Shown: piece after piece, positions 40,642 through 49,474 of the stretch
Layout: every line of letters starts with the position of its first letter
How positions within the stretch are numbered: the first letter of the stretch is position 1
Source: Citrobacter sp. 18056
Lineage (GTDB): Bacteria > Pseudomonadota > Gammaproteobacteria > Enterobacterales > Enterobacteriaceae
DNA length: 64,000 bases
Direction: 5' to 3'
Assembly: GCA_902706235.1 (NCBI GenBank)
Contig: CACSJR010000006.1
Location: forward strand, 241,350 to 305,349
Notes under the pieces: model-generated
What the model was told of the DNA's origin: nothing
What the model saw: only the letters and a program-made list of their open reading frames with translations
Database searches by the model: none
Made by a program: the position numbers and the translations under genes

Positions 40642-41736
40642 TTAACGGGCAGGGTGCAAGCCGATTTTGCTCAGCTTACGTACCAGATCCATCTCCGCTT
40701 TTGAGAAAGGAATACCGTTCTCTTCAAAGACGTCGTGGAACCACAGGCGGCAGTAGTCAGGTGAATTCGTCATCACCACCGGCCACGGCAGCCAGGTCTG
40801 GGTTTTGCCACGTACAAGTCCCCATTGATACGGCGCGACGTTGGCGGCGTGCATCAGCGGTAACTGCTCTTCGATAGTGCTGCCCACATGGCGCGCCAGC
40901 CATTCGGTACAGAATATCGGGCGACCCAACTGTTCCAGGTGATGAATAATCGCCACCATCCGCGCAGTGTTGGTATAGGCGTGGAAGCTCACCACATCGG
41001 AGAGCGCCAGTGCGGTCTGGTCCAGCGGATGCTGATAGAAGTGCTCGCTTTCCGTTTCAGGTTGAAGCGGCAGACGCCAGGCGCACACGGTCAGCGGTTG
41101 TTGAGGGTCTTCATCGCGAGCCCACTCGAACGCGCGTTGCATCAGTTCGTGGGCGTAGCTTTCCAGCTTCTCGTCGTACTGCACTTCTACTGTGCCGGTG
41201 GCGAAAATCCCGCGGTTGCCCGGTTCGTTATAGAGATCCCATAACAGCACGCGTTTATCGCGCTTGAATTCGCGTACGATATCGCGCACATAGCGTTCAA
41301 TGTTCGGCCACTCATCGCGATCGCAGACTTTCGCCCGGCCCGGACTCGCCGCCGCCTGGCTGTTGTGCTTACCTGGCTCCGGGGCTTTTTGTTGGCCCAG
41401 ATACGGTTCATCGCCAGAGAAGCCGCAGTCGTCCATCAGCGTCAGCATGGTGCTGAATCCGTGACCGTCGGCAATCTCCAGGAAGTGATGGATACGCGCT
41501 ATCAGCCCGTCGCGATCATGCTCCCAGACGATAAACGGCAAATTGATGCGCAGGCTGTTGTAACCCGCTTCGGCGGCCCAACCCAGTTCTCGCTCAATGG
41601 TCGGCGCGTCAAAGGTCTCTTTCTGCCAGATATCGGTCCAGTTCACCGCGCTCGACGGCAGATAGTTAAAGCCGCACAGCCAGCCCTGCTGCTGATACCA
41701 TTCCTGCGCTTGTGCCGGAGTCCATTGCTGTTTCAT
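40642..41736 (-). CDS. Cytoplasmic GH-A clan glycosidase (GH5-like)
   Basis: A 364-residue protein without a signal peptide. The start at 41736 is set by the ribosome site GATGAGG; the ATG inside that site (41748) is less likely. The retaining-hydrolase pair is visible: acid/base Glu171 in LYNEPGN and nucleophile Glu278 in CTEWLARH, with AYTNTARMV between. The fold segment NSLRINLPFIVWEHD is typical of clan A TIM barrels. It likely hydrolyses beta-linked oligosaccharides after uptake. The exact family and sugar cannot be set by eye. Confidence 0.8.
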   Translation of the reverse strand: MKQQWTPAQAQEWYQQQGWLCGFNYLPSSAVNWTDIWQKETFDAPTIERELGWAAEAGYNSLRINLPFIVWEHDRDGLIARIHHFLEIADGHGFSTMLTLMDDCGFSGDEPYLGQQKAPEPGKHNSQAAASPGRAKVCDRDEWPNIERYVRDIVREFKRDKRVLLWDLYNEPGNRGIFATGTVEVQYDEKLESYAHELMQRAFEWARDEDPQQPLTVCAWRLPLQPETESEHFYQHPLDQTALALSDVVSFHAYTNTARMVAIIHHLEQLGRPIFCTEWLARHVGSTIEEQLPLMHAANVAPYQWGLVRGKTQTWLPWPVVMTNSPDYCRLWFHDVFEENGIPFSKAEMDLVRKLSKIGLHPAR

Positions 41737-41938
41737 GTCGAACCTCATCAGTTGATAATGTTTAGCTAATAAATATTAGTCGCAGCATGAATGAGCAATT
41801 GGCGGCGCATAAAAAAGCGATGGCTGTCACAAAGTTGATCTGTCTGCGATGAAGAAACGTGAGCCACCCCACACAGAGCTGCCGAATCGAGGCGAGGGCA
41901 GGTATGATGTAAGCTGTTTTCGCCGTGGGGCAGGGATA
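41737..41938. promoter_or_regulatory. Divergent promoter region with LacI-type operator candidate
   Basis: This region between the glycosidase and the LacI-type gene carries two overlapping palindromes: TTAGCTAA (41762-41769) and CTAATA-AA-TATTAG (41766-41779). They sit about 30 bases upstream of the glycosidase start. The first is shared with 40620-40627. They are the best candidates for the operator of the regulator. Confidence 0.55.
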
Positions 41939-42952
41939 ATGAAACGGAAAAATAAAGTCACCATGATCGATATCGCGCGCGCCGCCGGGGTATCTCAGGC
42001 GACGGTGTCACTGGTGCTTAACCAGTCGCGGAATATCAAACTCAGTGATGACACACGTCAGCGTGTGATTGCGGTAGCGAGTGAGCTCGGCTACGACCGC
42101 CTGCCCGCTATACACTCACCGCGTAATCAGGAAGAGATCGCGCTGCTGATAAGTTCGCTGCAAAGTTACGATCCGTTTGTTGATGCCATCAGTCAGGCGC
42201 GGGAAGCGGCGTGGCGTAACGAAGTGCTGCTTACCGTCTACGACTATGGCGACGATAACGAGCTGGCGCTGAACATCATTCGCCAGCTCGAAAAGCGCAA
42301 CTGCTTAGGCGTGATCATTGCCTCGCCGGTGACCACTATCGTTGATATGACCACTTTCCAGGACTGCACCCGCTTGCCGATTGTGCTGCTCAACCAGCGC
42401 GATCCGGATTCCCCGTTGCTGCCGTCGTTCGTGCCGGACGATTACGCCAATGCGTTTCAGATGACGCGCCACTTGATTCAGCAGGGTGCAAAACGTATCG
42501 CGCATATCACCGGCGAGAGCTGGATGGAGGCCACACGCCAGCGTCTGGGCGGTTACCAGGCGGCACTGGCGCAGGCGGGGATCGCGCCGCAGCCGGAATG
42601 GGTACAACAGACCAACTGGCAGTTCAATGAATCATATCAGGCGACGGCAGCGCTGCTGGCGCTGGAGGTGCGTCCGGACGCCATTTTCTGCGCCAGCGAC
42701 TGGCTGGCGATTGGCTGTTATCAGGCGCTTTCCACGCACGGCGTGCAAGTACCGGAGGAGATGCTGGTGGCGGGATACGACGATCAGAAAATCTCTGAAC
42801 AGATGACCCCTCCACTCACAAGTATTCAGCTGCCTTATGGTGAACTCGGCAGACTGGCGGTGGAATATCTCTGTAATGCGGAAGATGCCGCCACCCATTT
42901 AACGCTTGCCGGACGCCTGAAAATAAGGCGCTCAAGCGCCACAAATTTATAA
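41939..42952 (+). CDS. LacI/GalR family transcriptional repressor
   Basis: A 337-residue regulator. The N-terminal helix-turn-helix and hinge are clear: VTMIDIARAAGVSQATVSLV (residues 7-26) then RQRVIAVASELGYDR. The rest is the periplasmic-binding-protein-like sugar domain, with FVPDDYANAFQMTRHLIQQG and PDAIFCASDWLAIGCYQAL. The ATG at 41939 begins at the normal distance before the HTH; the longer frame from 41849 adds 30 residues that do not resemble the family. Divergent from the glycosidase-transporter unit, which it most likely represses until its inducer sugar binds. Confidence 0.92.
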   Translation: MKRKNKVTMIDIARAAGVSQATVSLVLNQSRNIKLSDDTRQRVIAVASELGYDRLPAIHSPRNQEEIALLISSLQSYDPFVDAISQAREAAWRNEVLLTVYDYGDDNELALNIIRQLEKRNCLGVIIASPVTTIVDMTTFQDCTRLPIVLLNQRDPDSPLLPSFVPDDYANAFQMTRHLIQQGAKRIAHITGESWMEATRQRLGGYQAALAQAGIAPQPEWVQQTNWQFNESYQATAALLALEVRPDAIFCASDWLAIGCYQALSTHGVQVPEEMLVAGYDDQKISEQMTPPLTSIQLPYGELGRLAVEYLCNAEDAATHLTLAGRLKIRRSSATNL

Positions 42953-42970
42953 TTAAACCGCCAATAGCAC

Positions 42971-42998
42971 AGCTTGCTTAGTATATTATAAGCAAGCT
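42971..42998. other. Ten-base-pair inverted repeat upstream of the efflux operon
   Basis: AGCTTGCTTA and TAAGCAAGCT form a perfect 10-base-pair repeat around an 8-base AT spacer. No T-run follows directly. It lies 18 bases after the LacI-type stop and 140 bases before the HlyD-type start, so it may be a terminator hairpin or an operator of the efflux genes. Confidence 0.5.
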
Positions 42999-43138
42999 AA
43001 GTATTATTCATCTCATCAATAACTCTGCTGATACCTGAACACTTCAACTTAAATGCAACCTGTCCGTCGCGCAGGGCATTTGCGTTTCTTTTTGTTTCTC
43101 TTCCGACGTGGGTATCGCTCAAATAATGAGACCTGCAC

Positions 43139-44155
43139 ATGAATATTAAAAAATTACGTTTTATCTTATTACTTGTCGTTCCGACTTTGGGCGTTGCGGC
43201 GGGTGGCTGGTTTTATTTAACCGGCGGTCGCTATGTGGAAACCGATAATGCTTATGTGAAAGCGGATAAAACCGCTATCGGCGCAGAGGTATCCGGTCGC
43301 GTATTACACGTGGCGGTAAAAGAAAATCAGCATGTGAATAAAGGCGACTTATTATTTAGCATCGATCCTAAGCCCTATGAATTAGCGGTGGCGCAGGCGA
43401 AGTCTGAATTGAATAATACCGTTATCGATTTAAATACCATTAAATCGCAATATCAGAGCAAGCTCGCCAACATCGCGGTATCCAAAAGTCAGTATGCCTA
43501 TGCGCAACGTGAAGAAGGGCGTTTGCATCGCCTGAGCGGCCCGGGTTACGTGTCCGCGTCGGAACTTGACGCTGCGCACCAGAAAACCCTGTTGATGGCG
43601 CTGGAAGTGAACATGTTGCAAAAGCAATTGCAGGAAGTGGTCGACAGTTTCGGTGGCGATATTTCTCTGCCGGTGGAAAAACACCCGCGTTATAAAGAAG
43701 CGCTGGCGCATCTGAATACGGCTAAGAATGACCTGACTCACGTCAACGAATATGCGCCGTCGTCCGGGAATATCACCAAAGTATTGCAGACCGGGGAATA
43801 CGTACAGGGCGGGACCACCGCCATGCTGCTGGTCTCCGATCAGAATCTCTATGTCGAAGCGAACTTCACCGAGAAAGATTTAACCCATATCCGTGATAAC
43901 GAAACGGCTGAAATCAGCGTCGACTATGCCCCGGGCGTGACCTGGCACGGCAAAGTGAGCAGCATCAGCCCGGCGACGGGCGCTGAGTATTCGGTTATCC
44001 CGGCGGAAAACGCCACCGGGAACTGGGTAAAAGTGACCCAACGTGTGCCGGTTCGTATCCGTCTGGAAACCGACGCCAGCCAGCCACAACTGCGTGCGGG
44101 CTTAAGCGCCACCATCAAAATTGATACCCAGGCCAGTACCCACAGCGTGTCCTGA
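43139..44155 (+). CDS. HlyD/EmrA-type periplasmic adaptor of an efflux pump
   Basis: A 338-residue membrane fusion protein. One N-terminal membrane segment (about 6-28) is followed by the split lipoyl domain (YVETDNAYVKADKTAIGAEV, ending GRVLHVAVKENQHVNKGDLL), a coiled-coil hairpin (about 85-165) and the beta barrel with YVEANFTEKDLTHI. E. coli EmrA (390 residues) has the same plan and a longer hairpin. It pairs with the EmrB-type transporter 11 bases downstream and probably with TolC or a similar channel. No local regulator gene of the MarR type is present. Confidence 0.9.
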   Translation: MNIKKLRFILLLVVPTLGVAAGGWFYLTGGRYVETDNAYVKADKTAIGAEVSGRVLHVAVKENQHVNKGDLLFSIDPKPYELAVAQAKSELNNTVIDLNTIKSQYQSKLANIAVSKSQYAYAQREEGRLHRLSGPGYVSASELDAAHQKTLLMALEVNMLQKQLQEVVDSFGGDISLPVEKHPRYKEALAHLNTAKNDLTHVNEYAPSSGNITKVLQTGEYVQGGTTAMLLVSDQNLYVEANFTEKDLTHIRDNETAEISVDYAPGVTWHGKVSSISPATGAEYSVIPAENATGNWVKVTQRVPVRIRLETDASQPQLRAGLSATIKIDTQASTHSVS

Positions 44156-44166
44156 GGAGGTCCGTT

Positions 44167-45708
44167 ATGTCTGATGTGATAGCTGCTCCGCAGCCACTGA
44201 AGCGTACTGCCGACAGACGATTGTTGATCACCTTCTCGGTGATGCTGGCAACCATCATGCAGGCGCTGGATACCACCATCGCCAACGTGGCCCTGCCGCA
44301 TATGCAGGGCGCGATGGGTGCGACTCAGGACCAGACGTCGTGGGTGCTCACGTCCTACATCGTCGCCGCTGCGATTGCGATGCCGATGACCGGTTTTGTT
44401 GCCGCACGAATCGGGCGTAAACGCCTGTTCACGTGGTCTGTAGTCGGTTTTACCGTGGCCTCAATGCTGTGCGGGGCCGCACAGTCTCTCGATCAAATCG
44501 TGATATTCCGCCTACTACAGGGGATTTTTGGCGCAAGCCTGGTGCCGCTGTCACAGTCGGTCATGCTGGATGCCTGGCCGAAAGAGAAGCACGGTTCGGC
44601 AATGGCGATGTGGGGGATGGGCGTGATGGTCGGCCCAATTCTCGGCCCGGCGCTCGGCGGCTGGCTCACCGAATATTACAGCTGGCGCTGGGTGTTCTAT
44701 ATCAATATCCCGTTTGGCGCGCTGGCCTGGCTTGGGATCTCGACCTTTGTCAGCGAAACGGCGCTCGATGTAAAACGTAAATTTGACCTGCTGGGCTTCT
44801 TCTTACTGAGCGTGGCGATCGGCAGCCTGCAGCTTTTCCTCGATCGGGGCCAGTCGAAAGAGTGGTTCTCGAGTGGCGAAATCATCATCGAAGCGGTGCT
44901 GGCGGGCGTGGCGTTTTATCTTTTTGTCTCGCATATTTTCACTGCCAAAAAGCCGTTTATCGAGCCGGGGATTTTCCGTGATAAGAACTTTGTCGTGGGG
45001 CTGCTGTTCAGCTTTATGATGGGCACCATCCTGCTGGCCACCATGGCGCTGATGCCGCCGCTGCTGCAAAACTTCATGAACTATCCGGTTATCGACGTGG
45101 GCCTGCTGATGACCCCGCGCGGCTTCGGCACCATGTTCAGCATGATGGTAGTCGGGCGCATCGCCGGTAAAGTCGACCTGCGTTACGTTATCGCGCTTGG
45201 CGTGGTGGTGATGGCGATTTCACTGTGGCAGATGACGCAGTTCAGTATGTGGATGAGCCAGTGGGAAATCATCAGTTCCGGCGTGGTGCAGGGGATCGGC
45301 ATGGGGCTGACGTTTGTGCCGCTCTCGACGCTCACCTTTTCAACGCTGGCACCTTCATACCGCACGGAAGGGACGTCGCTGTACTCACTGATTCGTAATA
45401 TCGGTAGCAGTATTGGTATTTCGGTAGTGACCACTTACCTCGCTCAACAGAGCCAGCGTAATCACAGCGTGTTCTCCGGGTTTATCAATCCGTTTAACAA
45501 AGCGCTGCAGCATGATATTCATCACGGTATGTATGGCCTGCATAACATGTCCGGGCTGGTGGCTATCAACAACGAAGTCACCCGTCAGGCGACGGTGATG
45601 GCGTACTATCAGGATTTCCGCCTGATGATGTTTTTATGCTTCCTGCTGTTGCCGCTGGTGCTGCTGTTTTCGAAGCCAACGAAGGTGGGTGAGACGATTC
45701 TGGAGTAG
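44167..45708 (+). CDS. EmrB-type DHA2 family multidrug transporter
   Basis: A 513-residue major facilitator with 14 predicted membrane segments (E. coli EmrB has 512 residues). DHA2 motifs are visible: LDTTIANVALPHMQGAMG (motif D1) in helix 1, GFVAARIGRKRLF (motif A) and GPILGPALGGWLTEYYSWRW (motif C, broken here at its end). It exports hydrophobic compounds with proton exchange. The ribosome site GAGGAGG is strong. It is the second gene of the efflux pair. Confidence 0.93.
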   Translation: MSDVIAAPQPLKRTADRRLLITFSVMLATIMQALDTTIANVALPHMQGAMGATQDQTSWVLTSYIVAAAIAMPMTGFVAARIGRKRLFTWSVVGFTVASMLCGAAQSLDQIVIFRLLQGIFGASLVPLSQSVMLDAWPKEKHGSAMAMWGMGVMVGPILGPALGGWLTEYYSWRWVFYINIPFGALAWLGISTFVSETALDVKRKFDLLGFFLLSVAIGSLQLFLDRGQSKEWFSSGEIIIEAVLAGVAFYLFVSHIFTAKKPFIEPGIFRDKNFVVGLLFSFMMGTILLATMALMPPLLQNFMNYPVIDVGLLMTPRGFGTMFSMMVVGRIAGKVDLRYVIALGVVVMAISLWQMTQFSMWMSQWEIISSGVVQGIGMGLTFVPLSTLTFSTLAPSYRTEGTSLYSLIRNIGSSIGISVVTTYLAQQSQRNHSVFSGFINPFNKALQHDIHHGMYGLHNMSGLVAINNEVTRQATVMAYYQDFRLMMFLCFLLLPLVLLFSKPTKVGETILE

Positions 45709-45912
45709 GAGTGGTGCGTTAATACGCTGGATCGGAGGTTTGTTCCAGTGCGGCGGGTTGTTCAGCTCCCGGTACTCTTGGGAGCTGAGGTTTGTTCCGT
45801 TCACCTTTTGTTGGGCAGATTCTATTTCTTCCGCGGAACGTGAACGCCCCTGCTGAAGGTCTGCGGGTTTTAGTGGCATCAGGAAGGTGATAAACCTGAA
45901 GGAGCGCAACAA
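45634..45912 (-). other. Possible small or remnant minus-strand gene
   Basis: A 92-codon frame whose middle, EEIESAQQKVNGTNLSS followed by QEYRELNNPP, reads like a real soluble protein, but its 3' end runs antisense into the transporter gene for 75 bases. The region (45709-45948) also has a 12-base direct repeat GAGGTTTGTTCC (45735-45746 and 45787-45798) and a 9-base-pair hairpin at 45762-45788. It may be the tail of a lost gene. I recognise no family. Confidence 0.2.
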
Positions 45913-45948
45913 CCCTCCGGTCTAAAGAGGGCATCAGCGCGCAGAGAT

Positions 45949-46944
45949 TCACTTCGCCGGACACATCGCCGGATCAAATACCGTTTTCCAGTCCTGCTTC
46001 ATATCCACCACCGTCCAGCCTTTGGCTTTCGCGACGGGCAGAGCGGCTTCCAGTTTACCGCTGGCTGGTGGATGGCTGTCATAGGCATACTCACGTGCCG
46101 CATCGGTGTGATGCACCAGCAGACCGAACGTTTTGTAATTCGGGTTCGCGGCGGTGTATTGCAGCATCTGCAAATCACCATCGCTATTGCCAAAGGCCGC
46201 CACCGGGCGATGCCCCATAAACAGATGAATAGCCACTGGCTTATTGGCTTGGTCGTCGTTAAACGCGCCGTTCATGGTTTTGCGGATTTGCGTGCCGTTG
46301 TCGGTCAGAGAGAATTCACCCAACGCAAAGGAACCGACCACCTGCTCCGGTGGAATGCCATACATTTTCTGCGACATCACGCGCATAAAGTCGGTACCAC
46401 CGCCGGAGATAATCCAGGTTTTGAAGCCATTTTCACGCAGATAATCGAGCAGCTGGCGCATCGGCTGGTAGCCCATCTGGTCGTAGCGGCAGCCAAAACG
46501 CGCATCTTTATGGGTTTCAAGCCAGCTGGAAACACGTTTGTCGAAATCGTCAGTGGTCATGCCGCTGTGGGTCATCGCCAGCAGTTTCAGTAGCCCTTTA
46601 TTTCCCGCTTTGACCACGGTTTTCAGGTCATTGGTCAGAACGGCATTAATGAGCGGATCCTGTTTCCATTCCGGATGCTCCGGTGCCTGGCGCTTGATTT
46701 CGTCAATAATAAACTGGATCTGGAATGTCAGCGGCGCTTCCGGCCACAGCGTGCCGTCGTTGTCGAACACCACATAGCGCTGATCTTCAGGAATAAACGC
46801 GTCACTGCCCTGTTTCGTCGAGTTTTCTACCCACTGTTCGATAGACTGTTTGGCCGCGGTGTCATTCCAGGTGGAAAGCGGGTCGGCGTGGGCCAGCGTG
46901 CTGCAACCCAGCATCAGTGTGCAGGCCAGAAGTGTTTTTTTCAT
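45949..46944 (-). CDS. Exported HAD superfamily phosphatase
   Basis: A 331-residue periplasmic protein with signal peptide (1-20, LLACTLMLGCSTLAHA). HAD motifs are complete: VVFDNDGTLW with nucleophile Asp61 and Asp63, WIISGGGTDFM with the motif II Ser, and AAFGNSDGDLQML with the acidic pair. The Gly-rich phosphoserine-phosphatase-like cap region lies between. It is the last gene of the sulfatase/MoxR unit and overlaps the upstream gene by 4 bases. The substrate is unknown; a periplasmic phosphoester is likely. Confidence 0.85.
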   Translation of the reverse strand: MKKTLLACTLMLGCSTLAHADPLSTWNDTAAKQSIEQWVENSTKQGSDAFIPEDQRYVVFDNDGTLWPEAPLTFQIQFIIDEIKRQAPEHPEWKQDPLINAVLTNDLKTVVKAGNKGLLKLLAMTHSGMTTDDFDKRVSSWLETHKDARFGCRYDQMGYQPMRQLLDYLRENGFKTWIISGGGTDFMRVMSQKMYGIPPEQVVGSFALGEFSLTDNGTQIRKTMNGAFNDDQANKPVAIHLFMGHRPVAAFGNSDGDLQMLQYTAANPNYKTFGLLVHHTDAAREYAYDSHPPASGKLEAALPVAKAKGWTVVDMKQDWKTVFDPAMCPAK

Positions 46945-47957
46945 CGTTTTTTCCTTTCAACGGGAGCGAGTTCAGGCAATGAGACTGGCTGCCAGAAGCG
47001 CAGCCAGCGGTGATGTAACCAGTTCGCGCTTTGGCGCAGCTGACGGCGTGCAAACCAGCCGCTTGCGCCGATAATCAGCAGAACCAGCAGGCCGATGGCG
47101 ACATGCCACGGCGTATCGCCGGTACTGCCACGTAGAGCAGATTCTTTGCCTGCGGCGCGGGCGCTTTCGATCTTCAACGTTTCGCCTTTCAGCTCCGCCA
47201 GTTGCCACTGATGGTGTTCGGTATCCCACCAGCGTAGTCTTACCGGCGGCAGCGTCAGGGTGCCGGAGTCGGTTGGCATATAGCGCAGTTTTTCCACGCG
47301 CATTGCGCCCTCGATATCACCGCGTCCACTTTTGATAAAACTATTTACCGGCGTCAGACGCTGGCTCTCATCGCCAGGAATAGCGTACAGAATCTGCGGG
47401 ATTTGCGCGGGTAAAATGTCCTGAGCCTTGACGGTGACCACGCGTTCGACCGCATCGCCCGCGCGCAGGGTTTTATCTTTTCCGGCATGGTACTGGGTGA
47501 TGGTCTGCGTCAGTGAAAGGCCGCGTGCGGGTAAAAAGCGGTCTGGTTGCTCAACACCTTTCGGCCAGTTGACTGGCAATTCAAGCGCCTCCAGATGCAC
47601 TGTCGCCGGTGGCTGACCCGAAGAGGTGATGGTCAGGTCGACCGCAGGCAGACGCAGTGTGCCTTGATCCCATGCCATCAACTGGCGTTCAAGACGAATG
47701 CCGCTCCAGGAGATGCCGTTTTGTTGGCGAGTCAGTAACTGGTTTGGCAGCGGCGTATTGAGTAATACCCCCTCCTGAACCTTAAACTCAGGCCATTCTG
47801 GCGGCGGATTAAACCAGCTGTCGGTCCAGTATGTGACGGCCACGGTTACCGGCTGGCCCGGCACAACACTTTGCGGGGCCACGATTTCACGCGTGATGTC
47901 CATTGCCGCATGGGCCGGGAGCATCGCCACCATCAGCAGTGCTAACAGGCGTTTCAT
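46941..47957 (-). CDS. BatD-like membrane protein
   Basis: A 338-residue protein with an N-terminal signal (MKRLLALLMVAMLPAHA), a long periplasmic beta-rich region beginning TREIVAPQSVVPGQPVTVAV (an immunoglobulin-like start common in BatD), and one membrane segment at about 287-303 (WHVAIGLLVLLIIGASGWFA) with a short basic cytoplasmic tail. Bat proteins form membrane assemblies with MoxR ATPases in many bacteria. Similarity to BatD is by layout and context, not close residue identity. It overlaps both neighbours by 4 bases. Confidence 0.65.
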   Translation of the reverse strand: MKRLLALLMVAMLPAHAAMDITREIVAPQSVVPGQPVTVAVTYWTDSWFNPPPEWPEFKVQEGVLLNTPLPNQLLTRQQNGISWSGIRLERQLMAWDQGTLRLPAVDLTITSSGQPPATVHLEALELPVNWPKGVEQPDRFLPARGLSLTQTITQYHAGKDKTLRAGDAVERVVTVKAQDILPAQIPQILYAIPGDESQRLTPVNSFIKSGRGDIEGAMRVEKLRYMPTDSGTLTLPPVRLRWWDTEHHQWQLAELKGETLKIESARAAGKESALRGSTGDTPWHVAIGLLVLLIIGASGWFARRQLRQSANWLHHRWLRFWQPVSLPELAPVERKKR

Positions 47958-49474
47958 GGCGTCGTCTCCTGGGCTCCGTTGCGGTACAGACTTTCCAGCA
48001 GGCCAGACGGTGACACCTGTAAATTCTCAAACCACTGATTAAGCTGCGGCGAGGTGCCTTTGATTGCACCAATGTCTTTTTGCTTCACGCCCTGGCCTTT
48101 TTTCAAATCTTTTAGCACTTTGTCCGGCCCTTCATCATCCTGGTTGCTCCCTTGCTCCTGCTCAGCCTCGCGCTGTTTGAGCCGCAGTTGCATGACGATG
48201 TGCGACACTTTTTCGCGGTTTTCCAGCGCCATTTTCCAGTCCGGGCGCAGGCTCAGCGCCTGATCGTAGGTGTCGAGCGCCTGCTGCCACTGTTTTTGTT
48301 GTGCAAGGCTGTTGCCGGTCCATAACAGCGTTTCCGGCGTTTGCGGCGCGCGGCGGAATGCGCTCACAGCGGCAGTAAAGTTTCCGGCATTGTACCAGGC
48401 GATGCCTTGCCACAGCGGATCGCGGAAGTGTTCGGCGGCTTTTTGGTAGTCGCCTTTCTCAAACGCGTGCTGACCCTGAACGTCCGGGCTGACCCACGCG
48501 TCGAGCCAGGCAGCATCGCTATGGGAAGACCAGAACATCATCGGCATCACCAGTGCGATGCAAATCAGCTGGCGGCGCCAGAAGAACAGCAGCACCAGCA
48601 TCGGGATCGCCAGCAACCAGCCGCTGTTTTTCCAGTGCAGGTCACTGCGGGCGTTGTTTTGTTGGGTGACGGACTGCTGAATATGGCTCTGTACCACCTG
48701 CAAATCGCTGTCATCGGCGGTGACCAGCGTGACCGGAATACCGGCCTCGCGCACCGTACTGAAACGCTCAACGTTGAGTCGGGTGTCGATACCGCGGCTG
48801 GCGTATTTTTCCGGCAGCGTGCCGCCCGCGGCGGTACCCGGGACCCAAATCTGAATCGGTGCGTTGAGCTTTTCGAGGTAGGACACGTCGGCGTCTGTTA
48901 GCGTATCCGCCACCAGAATCAGACTGCGCGGCGAGGCCGGGCTGTTTTTGATCGCCAGCTCAACGGCGGCCTTCAGGCCAGAACCCGAACCTTCCGGCAT
49001 CAGCGACGGGTTTTGCGCATGCAGGAACAGCGAGAAGAACTGCGGGTCCTGAGTCAACGGTGTGGTAACAAATGCCTGATTGCTGTACACCACCAGACCG
49101 TATCGTGCGCCGGGGGCGTTATCCATCAGGCTGCTGATTTTGCTTTGCATGCGTTCGTTGCGGCTCGGCGCCAGGTCCTGAGCGTACATCGCCAGGTCCT
49201 GCTGCATGACCACCATCACGTTACTTTCTGGGGTCAGGGCCGCGGGAAACTCACGCTGCCAGGTCGGCCCAGCGAGGGCAATCACCCCGAGGGCGAACAG
49301 CCATGGCAGCACCTGGGTCAGGCGTTTTGAGCGCCCGATAATCAGCACTTTCGCGAACGGTTTGTCCATGATGCGCTGCCAGGCGCTGGCCCCGGCGAAG
49401 GGCAGAAATGCCAGCAGGGCGGCAACAATCAGCCCCAGCAAACGCCACGGGTAGATAAAGTGGAAGTCACTCAT
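47954..49474 (-). CDS. VWA-TPR membrane protein (BatB/BatC-like fusion)
   Basis: A 506-residue protein starting at the ATG at 49474, whose ATGA overlaps the upstream stop. Membrane segments near 12-28 and 55-70 precede a VWA domain (about 85-270), followed by membrane segment(s) near 300-335 and TPR-type repeats such as QGQHAFEKGDYQKAAEHF and QWQQALDTYDQALSLRPDW. The VWA metal site is not intact: where BatB proteins have DxSxS before AQDVAPSR, this protein reads MQQDLAMYAQDLAPSR. It probably acts as a scaffold with the intact VWA protein next to it. Confidence 0.75.
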   Translation of the reverse strand: MSDFHFIYPWRLLGLIVAALLAFLPFAGASAWQRIMDKPFAKVLIIGRSKRLTQVLPWLFALGVIALAGPTWQREFPAALTPESNVMVVMQQDLAMYAQDLAPSRNERMQSKISSLMDNAPGARYGLVVYSNQAFVTTPLTQDPQFFSLFLHAQNPSLMPEGSGSGLKAAVELAIKNSPASPRSLILVADTLTDADVSYLEKLNAPIQIWVPGTAAGGTLPEKYASRGIDTRLNVERFSTVREAGIPVTLVTADDSDLQVVQSHIQQSVTQQNNARSDLHWKNSGWLLAIPMLVLLFFWRRQLICIALVMPMMFWSSHSDAAWLDAWVSPDVQGQHAFEKGDYQKAAEHFRDPLWQGIAWYNAGNFTAAVSAFRRAPQTPETLLWTGNSLAQQKQWQQALDTYDQALSLRPDWKMALENREKVSHIVMQLRLKQREAEQEQGSNQDDEGPDKVLKDLKKGQGVKQKDIGAIKGTSPQLNQWFENLQVSPSGLLESLYRNGAQETTP

